The notes below the pieces were generated by a model, which was not told the DNA's origin, ran no database searches, and was given only the letters and a program-made list of their open reading frames with translations. Shown here piece by piece: positions 1-4,738 of a stretch of 5,165 bases of DNA; positions within the stretch are counted from its first letter, which is position 1, and each line of letters opens with the position of its first letter. The stretch is from Candidatus Aerophobota bacterium (lineage in GTDB: Bacteria; Aerophobota; Aerophobia; Aerophobales; AE-B3A): NCBI GenBank assembly GCA_030672445.1, contig DAOVGK010000009.1, positions 1 through 5,165 on the forward strand, read 5' to 3'. The position numbers and the translations under genes are program-made.

Positions 1-462
1 CAGGCTAGAGTCGGTGATCACATAGAGGCTGAAATCATATCTTTTTTCTAGTCTCATAGCTACTTTTTTTTCTAGGGCATAGGTTTGGAAACGAAGCTTC
101 TTAAATCTTTGCCCTAATTCTGAAGAAAGCAGCTTAACAAACTCCTCTAGACTCCTTTCAGCCTCTTGAACTCTTCCAAAGTTAGCTTTCACTAGATTCT
201 CAAACCCTTCTCTTTTTTCTTCTGTCCCCAGTCCTGCTCCTACGTCTTTTTCCACATCCCGGCAGCCCATGCGCTGCCTCCATCTAAAGTGAGGAATCTC
301 TTCCGCTATCTTTATTAAAAAGTGACGCAACTGCCGCACCTTTTGGGTAAGATGATAATCGTTCAAGCCAAATCGAACTGCGTCTTCTATTACTCTCAAG
401 CCTTCGCTTGCTCGATCAAGATTGACATCCATTATTCGATAAATTTCTCTCTGCTTATTCAC
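1..462 (-). CDS. thiE: Thiamine-phosphate synthase with N-terminal ThiD2 domain (3' end outside window)
   Basis: The visible 154 residues form a ThiD2 domain plus the first strand of a ThiE barrel. ThiD2 is a proposed kinase for hydroxymethylpyrimidine phosphate. ThiE joins HMP-diphosphate to the thiazole phosphate to make thiamine phosphate in the cytoplasm. Hallmarks seen are DVNLDRASEGLRVIED (residues 12-27), LRH (45-47), RDVEKDVG (68-75), VKANFGRVQEAERSLEEF (91-108) and LYVITD (146-151), which is the opening beta strand of ThiE. The catalytic ThiE part lies beyond position 1, so a break there cannot be excluded. The frame has a stop at 484-486. I chose GTG at 460-462 because GGAG (469-472) sits six bases upstream and it gives a family-like short N-terminus. 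ATG at 430-432 would cut into the conserved DVN motif. The gene is transcribed away from the sugar cassette and is probably unrelated to it. The family call is firm; the exact start is less so. Confidence 0.88.
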   Translation of the reverse strand, partial: MNKQREIYRIMDVNLDRASEGLRVIEDAVRFGLNDYHLTQKVRQLRHFLIKIAEEIPHFRWRQRMGCRDVEKDVGAGLGTEEKREGFENLVKANFGRVQEAERSLEEFVKLLSSELGQRFKKLRFQTYALEKKVAMRLEKRYDFSLYVITDSSL

Positions 463-494
463 AAGAAGCTCCAGTGCATACCTTTACAATCAAA

Positions 495-523
495 ATCATA
501 GCCTATAGAAGGAGGAAAGTCAA
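495..523 (-). promoter_or_regulatory. Sigma-70-type promoter for the thiE gene
   Basis: On the minus strand, TTGACT (518-523) and TATGAT (495-500) are separated by exactly 17 bases. Each box matches the consensus at five of six positions. The predicted start of transcription is near 488, giving a leader of about 26 bases before the GTG at 462. That leaves no room for a TPP riboswitch. Confidence 0.65.
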
Positions 524-708
524 TTCCCCGCCCACTCTTTTTTCCCATTTTTTTAATACTTTTGGGCCAGAAGCTAACTAGATCAAAGACAATTTTGGGT
601 GGCGGATACACGCTTTTTTGGTCATCTTCTGCAAAACAAATAAATTCTATCCTTTAATCATAATTTGCTCAGTAATTCTGAATAAAGTTTGGCTTCCTTA
701 TGCGAAAA

Positions 709-737
709 TTGACGGAGTGTAGAGGATATGCTAAGAT
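709..737 (+). promoter_or_regulatory. Extended -10 promoter for the sugar cassette
   Basis: TTGACG (709-714) and TAAGAT (732-737) are 17 bases apart, and a TG (729-730) sits one base upstream of the -10 box, as in extended -10 promoters. Transcription would begin near 744, giving a leader of about 55 bases before the ATG at 799. The -35 box matches at five of six positions and the -10 at four of six. Confidence 0.55.
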
Positions 738-798
738 AATTCTAGAGAAGTTTCGGGATTAGTTGCAGTAGTTTAATTAGCTCAAGGAGGTAAATAAG

Positions 799-1713
799 AT
801 GATCTTTCCAAAAATCTCCATTGGTAGCTGGGCTTATGCTATCGGTCCCTATGCTGAACATCCGGTAGAACTGGAAGAAGTGGCTAAGCGGCTAGAGGCT
901 CTTAAATTTGATGGAGTTGAATTAGGCGGATTCAAACCCCATGCTCATCCTGATCTATATCCCAACAAAAAGAAGAGACGAGGGCTAATGGAGATGTTAA
1001 AATCGAAGGGACTGGAAGTTCCCGCCTACGCCGCTGATCTTTGGTCGCTTCCCTTTGCCGAGGGCGATCCTAAGGTGGTCAAGCAGTACCAGGAAATGTT
1101 TGATCGAAACCTGGAGTTTTGTGTGGATTGCGGGATCAAAGCTATTCGGGTAGATACCGTCACCCACACTCCTTTCCCGGAACATCTTGACTACCAGACT
1201 ACCTGGGATAGAGTAGTCAACATGTTCAGAAGCTGTGCCGACAAGGCTGCCGAGGTAGATACACTGGTGGTCTGGGAATTTGAACCAGGTTTTATCTTCA
1301 ATAAGCCCCATGAGGTCATGAGACTGTTCAATGAAGTTGATCGGCTAAATTTTAAGTTTCTCTTTGATAGCTGTCATGCTCATATGTGCTCGGCAGTTGC
1401 AGCCAAACAGACACCTCCATTAGATAAGCTCTCAGGCGGTGAAATTGAGTTTGCCCGTCTATTAAAGGGTAAAATCGGGCATGTCCACTTAATTGACTCA
1501 GACAATACCCTTCACGACAATGAGACCAGTGCCCATGTACCTTTTGGTAAAGGAGTGCTGAACTTTGAGGCCCTTCTGTCAACTCTGGTTGAGACTGGCT
1601 ATAATTCCGGGTGGTGGTCTATTGATCTTTGCTTTTGGCCAAACGCCTGGGAGATTACTGCTGACTGCAAAAGATACCTGGATAACCTTTTTACAAAACT
1701 TAAATGGAAATAA
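799..1713 (+). CDS. TIM-barrel sugar isomerase/epimerase (xylose isomerase-like, AP endonuclease 2 fold)
   Basis: This 304-residue cytoplasmic protein has the length and motif order of the xylose isomerase-like TIM-barrel family, which includes inosose dehydratase IolE, ketose 3-epimerases and 3-keto-sugar isomerases. Motifs seen: SIGSWAYA at the first strand (7-14), FDGVELGG (37-44), IRVDT (116-120), WEFEPGF (159-165), FDSCHAH (189-195), HVHLIDSD (228-235) and WWSIDL (272-277). The likely divalent-metal ligands are E160 or E162, D190, H230 and D276. The last is usually a glutamate in relatives. The start is secure: AAGGAGGT (784-791) lies seven bases before the ATG. It is the first gene downstream of the 709-737 promoter and is followed after 21 bases by a sugar dehydrogenase, so both are probably one transcript. 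The substrate is unknown. The neighbouring aminotransferase and Gfo/Idh gene suggest a keto-sugar, amino sugar or cyclitol. Family confidence is high, exact reaction low. Confidence 0.88.
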   Translation: MIFPKISIGSWAYAIGPYAEHPVELEEVAKRLEALKFDGVELGGFKPHAHPDLYPNKKKRRGLMEMLKSKGLEVPAYAADLWSLPFAEGDPKVVKQYQEMFDRNLEFCVDCGIKAIRVDTVTHTPFPEHLDYQTTWDRVVNMFRSCADKAAEVDTLVVWEFEPGFIFNKPHEVMRLFNEVDRLNFKFLFDSCHAHMCSAVAAKQTPPLDKLSGGEIEFARLLKGKIGHVHLIDSDNTLHDNETSAHVPFGKGVLNFEALLSTLVETGYNSGWWSIDLCFWPNAWEITADCKRYLDNLFTKLKWK

Positions 1714-1734
1714 ATCCTATAAGAGGTAATACTC

Positions 1735-2811
1735 ATGGCTAAAAAGATGAAAGCGCAGGTTTTTTATGAGCCAGAAAAGATGAGATTGGAAGAGGTTCCT
1801 ATTCCTTCTCCTTTAGAAGACGAAGTCCTGGTCAAGGTCAAAACCTGTGGCATCTGTGGATCGGATATTGCTTACTATTGGGGATTAAGCCCTCTGGAAA
1901 CGCCCACCGGTAAGGGGCCATTAATTTTAGGTCACGAATTTTCTGGAGAGGTGGCCGAGGTGGGGAGAATCCCTAAGGAGAAAGGATTATTCAAGGTTGG
2001 GGATCGAGTTACGGTGGACCCAGTTCAGTACTGCAACGCCTGCGGAATTTGTGCCAGAGGAATGGTTAATCTCTGTGAAAATAAAAGTGTGATTGGGGTC
2101 TCCACCAATGGTGCCTTTGCCGAATATGTTAAATCTAAATATACCGGGGTCCATAAACTTCCCTCAAGGGTTAGCTTTGAGCAGGCAGCCTTTACTGAAC
2201 CTTTATCCTGCGTTACCTATGGGATTGAGAATCTGAATATTTCTCTGGGTGATTTCTGCGTTATCTTTGGTCCCGGCCCCATAGGGCTGATGATGACTCA
2301 AATGGCCAAATCAAGAGGGGCTGGAACTGCAGTGCTGGTTGGCACCAGGGACTATCGACTCAAACTAGGAAAGAAGCTGGGAGCAGACTTCATTTTAAAC
2401 ATCAAAGAAAAAAATTCCCCCTATTACACTGATGATTTAAAAGAAAGAATTAAGGAGCTAACTGAAGGAAGGATGGCTGATAGAGTTATCTGTGCCACCG
2501 GAGCTTTAAAACCAATGCAGGATGCCCTCACTATTTCTGGAAGAAAGGCTGTCGTAGTTTACTTTGGCCTTCCCGGCCCGAATGATACTCTCAAAGTTCC
2601 CGCTCTTGACTCACTTTTATGGGATAAGACTATTCGCTTCTCCTGGTTGGCACCTTTTACGTGGCCCACAGCTCTTCAGGCTATCGATACGAAACTGGTC
2701 GATGTTAGTTCTTTAATTACTCACAGATTTTCTCTGGATGATCTTTTGGCAGGATTGAAAACCATTAGAGACCGAAGAGGCAATGCTATTAAGGGTCTAG
2801 TAATTCCGTAA
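1735..2811 (+). CDS. Zinc-dependent medium-chain sugar/polyol dehydrogenase
   Basis: This 358-residue medium-chain dehydrogenase (sorbitol/threonine dehydrogenase-like) oxidises a secondary alcohol to a ketone, or the reverse, using a nicotinamide cofactor. The catalytic zinc set is complete: C41 in CGICGSD, H67-E68 in LGHEFSG, and E155. The structural zinc site has four cysteines at 100, 103, 106 and 114. The Rossmann loop is GPGPIG (179-184). After the second Rossmann strand, the acidic residue typical of NAD enzymes is replaced by GTR (203-205), which hints at NADP(H) use; that is inference. ATG at 1735 is preferred because AGAGGT (1721-1726) lies about eight bases upstream. An in-frame ATG at 1747 would be too far from it. 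It follows the isomerase gene after 21 bases and is probably co-transcribed. I see no clear terminator after its stop. The substrate is unknown. Confidence 0.9.
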   Translation: MAKKMKAQVFYEPEKMRLEEVPIPSPLEDEVLVKVKTCGICGSDIAYYWGLSPLETPTGKGPLILGHEFSGEVAEVGRIPKEKGLFKVGDRVTVDPVQYCNACGICARGMVNLCENKSVIGVSTNGAFAEYVKSKYTGVHKLPSRVSFEQAAFTEPLSCVTYGIENLNISLGDFCVIFGPGPIGLMMTQMAKSRGAGTAVLVGTRDYRLKLGKKLGADFILNIKEKNSPYYTDDLKERIKELTEGRMADRVICATGALKPMQDALTISGRKAVVVYFGLPGPNDTLKVPALDSLLWDKTIRFSWLAPFTWPTALQAIDTKLVDVSSLITHRFSLDDLLAGLKTIRDRRGNAIKGLVIP

Positions 2812-2862
2812 AAAATTGGCAAAATCAATAACAATCTACTCTATTCCTTAAACACTCTCGAT

Positions 2863-3093
2863 CTATCTGGCATAATCCATCTTTTTCGGTTCTTCAACCA
2901 AGAAATACACCCCACCAATTTGTTTATCTACATTTTGATGTAATATCCTCTTAGTTCGAGTCCAGTCCGGGGAGCCGAAAAGAACTCGAACCATCCTGGT
3001 GGCGGCTCCCTTACCCTCCAATTTTTGGCAAATTCTTTGTTTAACCTCATTTTTGTCTGCAAGGCATTTCTTGGTCAAAATTTTGATGTCCAA
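2863..3093 (-). CDS. Unrecognised small protein, doubtful
   Basis: The minus strand is open from a stop at 3118-3120 to TAG at 2863. The most likely start is TTG (3091-3093), with GGAG five bases upstream, giving 76 residues. The product would be basic and soluble, with no membrane segment or signal peptide. Its middle reads FGSPDWTRTKRI and its end IGGVYFLVEEPKKMDYAR. I do not recognise a family. The SPDWTRT stretch resembles spurious peptides that arise from translating the antisense strand of a tRNA 3' end, which argues for caution. In favour: no gene opposes it, and it would sit convergent to the dehydrogenase and divergent from the aminotransferase. The alternatives are a chance ORF or the C-terminal relic of a larger gene. 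Confidence 0.3.
   Translation of the reverse strand: MDIKILTKKCLADKNEVKQRICQKLEGKGAATRMVRVLFGSPDWTRTKRILHQNVDKQIGGVYFLVEEPKKMDYAR
2954..3010. repeat. Two interlocked 8-bp inverted repeats
   Basis: GTTCGAGT (2954-2961) is the exact reverse complement of ACTCGAAC (2984-2991). GGGAGCCG (2970-2977) is the exact reverse complement of CGGCTCCC (3003-3010). The arms alternate, so the two helices are either mutually exclusive or form a pseudoknot. A small inner hairpin, ACCA-TCC-TGGT (2990-3000), fits in the loop of the second helix. The whole lies inside the doubtful minus-strand ORF. Confidence 0.5.
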
Positions 3094-3136
3094 ATAGTCT
3101 CCATGGACCAGCTGAATTTAGCTAAAGTGAGACAAA

Positions 3137-3166
3137 TTGGACGGAAATGAAAATTATGAATAAAAT
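3137..3166 (+). promoter_or_regulatory. Possible promoter for the aminotransferase gene
   Basis: TTGGAC (3137-3142) and TAAAAT (3161-3166) are 18 bases apart. The -10 box matches five of six positions and the -35 three of six. Transcription would start near 3173, about 24 bases before the ATG at 3197. The 385-bp gap upstream makes a separate promoter reasonable, but the -35 is weak. Confidence 0.4.
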
Positions 3167-3196
3167 AGGGAAAAAGAGGGTATAAAGGAGGATGGT

Positions 3197-4471
3197 ATGT
3201 CTGAAAGATTAGTCATTGAGGGAGGAAAACCAACTATCCAGGAAAAACTGCCTTCCTGGCCCTGGTTTACAGAGGAAATAATCCAGGCAGCGATAGAGCC
3301 CCTGAAGACAGGTAAAGTTAACTACTGGACAGGTCCTTTAGGAATAGAATTTGAAAAGCATTTTGCCAAATGGTGTGGAGTAAAGTATGCTATCAGCACA
3401 ACAAGTGGTACCAGTGCCTTGCACACTGCCTTAGGTGCCTTAAATATTGGTCCAGGAGACGAGGTGATTACTGTTCCTTATACTTTTATCGCTTCTTCCT
3501 TCTGTATAGTTCAAGCAGGAGCAATTCCGGTTTTTGCAGATGTTCGTCGGGAGGACCATTGCATTGATCCAGAGGATATTGAAAGAAAAATAACCCCTCG
3601 TACCCGGGCCATCATCCCGGTTCATCTTTACGGTAACGTCTGTGAAATGGATGAAATTATGGGGATTGCTAAAAAACATAGTCTCTACGTAATTGAAGAT
3701 GCCGCTGAGGCACACGGTGCTCTTTATAAAGGGAGAAAGGTTGGCTCTATAGGTGATATGGGAGCCTTTAGTTTCTGTCAAAACAAGACCTTTACCACTG
3801 GTGGAGAAGGTGGGATGGTTGTTACCAATAATGAAGAAATTGCCTGGGAGGCGCGCTCCTTTCGTGATCATGGCTATGATGTCGAGAAGAGAATGAGTCT
3901 TTTAGAGATGGAACAGGCTTTGCCCTACATTCACCGGCGAATTGGTTTTAATTATAGAATGACTGAAATGCAATCCGCTATTGGCCTTAAGGAATTGGAA
4001 AGAATCGATACCTGGAATTTGCCCAGACGCCGCAGATACGGAGAGATTTTAATTAGTGAGCTCTCGGGTTGCCCACAGATTAAGTATCTGCCAGTCCACA
4101 ATAAGGAAAAGCTAAATGGTTTTTATGTCTTCCCCATTGTTCTTGATCTGGATAGACTTGCCTGTGATAAGAATAGATTTCTGAAGGCAATACTTGCCGA
4201 AGGTGTTGTAGCCTGGAAGGAATTTTGGCCCCAAAGCTATAAAGAAAAAGCTTACACAGAGCATAATGGTTTTGGTAGATTTAAGTTCCCTTTTAAATCA
4301 AAAGAATATACCGATCCCAAAGCAGTAGAGTACGACAAAGTCTTTTGTCCAAACTGTGCCTGGTTGGAGGAAAGAACCTTTGTTGTTCATATGTTTCCCA
4401 CCTTTGAAGAGGATCATATTCATCTATTTGCCAGAGCGATTAAGAAGGTCGCTTCTCACTACACAAGATAA
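3197..4471 (+). CDS. DegT/DnrJ/EryC1/StrS-family PLP aminotransferase
   Basis: This family transfers an amino group, usually from glutamate or glutamine, to a keto-sugar or keto-cyclitol using pyridoxal phosphate. At 424 residues it is somewhat longer than many members. Motifs seen: an N-terminal EGGKP (8-12), TSGTSAL (69-75) for phosphate binding, GPGDEV (85-90), PVHLYGN (141-147), EDAAEAHG (167-174) with D168 facing the PLP nitrogen, and FSFCQNKTFTTGGEGG (191-206) with K197 as the Schiff-base lysine. The N-terminus and the FSFCQNK form resemble the scyllo-inosose and AHBA-synthase-like branch more than the usual FSFHPTK form. An unusual CPNC (384-387) lies near the C-terminus. AAGGAGG (3185-3191) five bases before the ATG fixes the start; an ATG at 3192 overlaps that site and is rejected. 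A likely NAD(P)-linked partner is the upstream dehydrogenase or the downstream Gfo/Idh enzyme. The family is certain; the substrate is unknown. Confidence 0.92.
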   Translation: MSERLVIEGGKPTIQEKLPSWPWFTEEIIQAAIEPLKTGKVNYWTGPLGIEFEKHFAKWCGVKYAISTTSGTSALHTALGALNIGPGDEVITVPYTFIASSFCIVQAGAIPVFADVRREDHCIDPEDIERKITPRTRAIIPVHLYGNVCEMDEIMGIAKKHSLYVIEDAAEAHGALYKGRKVGSIGDMGAFSFCQNKTFTTGGEGGMVVTNNEEIAWEARSFRDHGYDVEKRMSLLEMEQALPYIHRRIGFNYRMTEMQSAIGLKELERIDTWNLPRRRRYGEILISELSGCPQIKYLPVHNKEKLNGFYVFPIVLDLDRLACDKNRFLKAILAEGVVAWKEFWPQSYKEKAYTEHNGFGRFKFPFKSKEYTDPKAVEYDKVFCPNCAWLEERTFVVHMFPTFEEDHIHLFARAIKKVASHYTR

Positions 4472-4481
4472 GGGAAATTCT

Positions 4482-4613
4482 ATGGCCAGGATTTTGGCCG
4501 GGGGAGACTACGAGGTAAGAACAGGGGCTGCCGGCAAACCAGCCCTCGAAGCGGGAGAGATTATCCTGGAGAAGGTTCCGAGCTTGTTAAAAGAGGCCTA
4601 TGCAGGTAGATGA
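4482..4613 (+). CDS. 43-residue small ORF: leader peptide or truncated gene start
   Basis: The ATG lies 10 bases after the aminotransferase stop. AAGGGA (4470-4475) sits six bases upstream, partly overlapping that stop, so translation would be well supported and coupled. The product begins MARILAGGDYEVRTG and ends LLKEAYAGR before TGA (4611-4613). It seems richer in G and C than the flanking genes. The opening, with an amphipathic stretch at about residues 22-40, faintly recalls the N-termini of iron-type glycerol dehydrogenases and dehydroquinate synthases. After the stop the same frame reads VLIWLVG before another stop. This would fit the remains of a longer gene, but the similarity is too weak for a call. 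The other reading is a leader peptide for the structured element beginning three bases downstream. The true nature is open; only the start signals are convincing. Confidence 0.45.
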   Translation: MARILAGGDYEVRTGAAGKPALEAGEIILEKVPSLLKEAYAGR

Positions 4614-4616
4614 GTG

Positions 4617-4725
4617 CTCATATGGTTGGTTGGTTAAACTAGATCTGCCGCTTAGTCAGGTAAATCGGTTGACGGTGGCCTCCCCTACTCACGTGAGGTA
4701 CGCCTTGTCAAAAAAACCATATGAG
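4617..4725 (+). promoter_or_regulatory. Candidate structured RNA element bounded by an 11-bp inverted repeat
   Basis: CTCATATGGTT (4617-4627) is the exact reverse complement of AACCATATGAG (4715-4725). A second helix fits just inside the 3' arm: TTGACGG (4669-4675) with TTGTCAA (4705-4711) including two G-U pairs, continued after one unpaired base by GGC (4677-4679) with GCC (4702-4704). A weaker hairpin, ACTAG (4638-4642) with TTAGT (4652-4656), lies in the 5' half. The layout is a three-way junction. The 3' arm ends three bases before the GGAGG of the next gene, so the closing stem could limit ribosome access. It matches no riboswitch class I recognise. A small inverted-repeat mobile element or a deletion scar is the alternative; I see no flanking target duplication. 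Confidence 0.4.
4688..4697. repeat. 10-bp perfect palindrome
   Basis: CTCACGTGAG is its own reverse complement and lies in the apical part of the inner helix of the 4617-4725 element. It could be a protein site on DNA, or part of a hairpin (CTC, loop ACGT, GAG) in the RNA. Either role is unproven. Confidence 0.4.
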
Positions 4726-4738
4726 AGAGGAGGTCTGT

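Larger units (their letters stand above)
463..798. other. Divergent intergenic control region
   Basis: This 336-bp gap separates the minus-strand thiE gene from the plus-strand sugar cassette. It holds one promoter for each direction, annotated separately, and I see no credible gene in it. The middle part (about 524-700) is AT-rich with pyrimidine and A runs. An imperfect 13-bp palindrome, TCAGTAATTCTGA (669-681), lies about 30 bases upstream of the plus-strand -35 box and could be a regulator site, but it is weak. No riboswitch or transcription terminator could be supported. Confidence 0.6.
2812..3196. other. Intergenic gap with palindromes and one doubtful small ORF
   Basis: This 385-bp stretch breaks the otherwise compact plus-strand cassette. 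It contains a minus-strand ORF of 76 codons, a pair of interlocked 8-bp inverted repeats (2954-3010), a 12-bp perfect palindrome TCAAAATTTTGA (3075-3086), an 8-bp palindrome TCCATGGA (3100-3107), a 10-bp palindrome TTTAGCTAAA (3117-3126), and a candidate promoter for the aminotransferase. There is no GC-rich hairpin followed by a T run on the plus strand after the dehydrogenase stop, so read-through from upstream remains possible. Confidence 0.6.

Noticed and set aside
601..619. Terminator-like GCG-GATACA-CGC followed by six T
   Set aside because: The stem has only three pairs plus a wobble, and it lies between two divergent genes where no terminator is expected.
481..720. TPP riboswitch upstream of thiE
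   Set aside because: Neither conserved TPP core is visible on the minus strand, and the promoter at 495-523 leaves no room for an aptamer in the leader.
2877..2910. Terminator after the dehydrogenase (GGTT-CTTC-AACC hairpin)
   Set aside because: The stem is four pairs, AT-rich, and the T run precedes it instead of following it.
2897..3015. Complete tRNA gene on either strand around the T-loop-like motifs
   Set aside because: No matching 5' acceptor strand, D-arm or anticodon arm lies at the right distance. The only acceptor-like pair is 41 bases end to end, too short for a tRNA.
4356..4481. Upstream extension of the 43-codon ORF into the aminotransferase
   Set aside because: It would overlap the aminotransferase coding region out of frame, whereas the ATG at 4482 has a properly spaced ribosome site.
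4669..4697. Promoter starting with TTGACG before the Gfo/Idh gene
   Set aside because: No -10-like sequence occurs 16-18 bases downstream; the bases there are GC-rich.
4617..4725. Miniature transposon with 11-bp terminal repeats
   Set aside because: No target-site duplication flanks it and no second copy is in the window. It is kept only as an alternative to a structured RNA.
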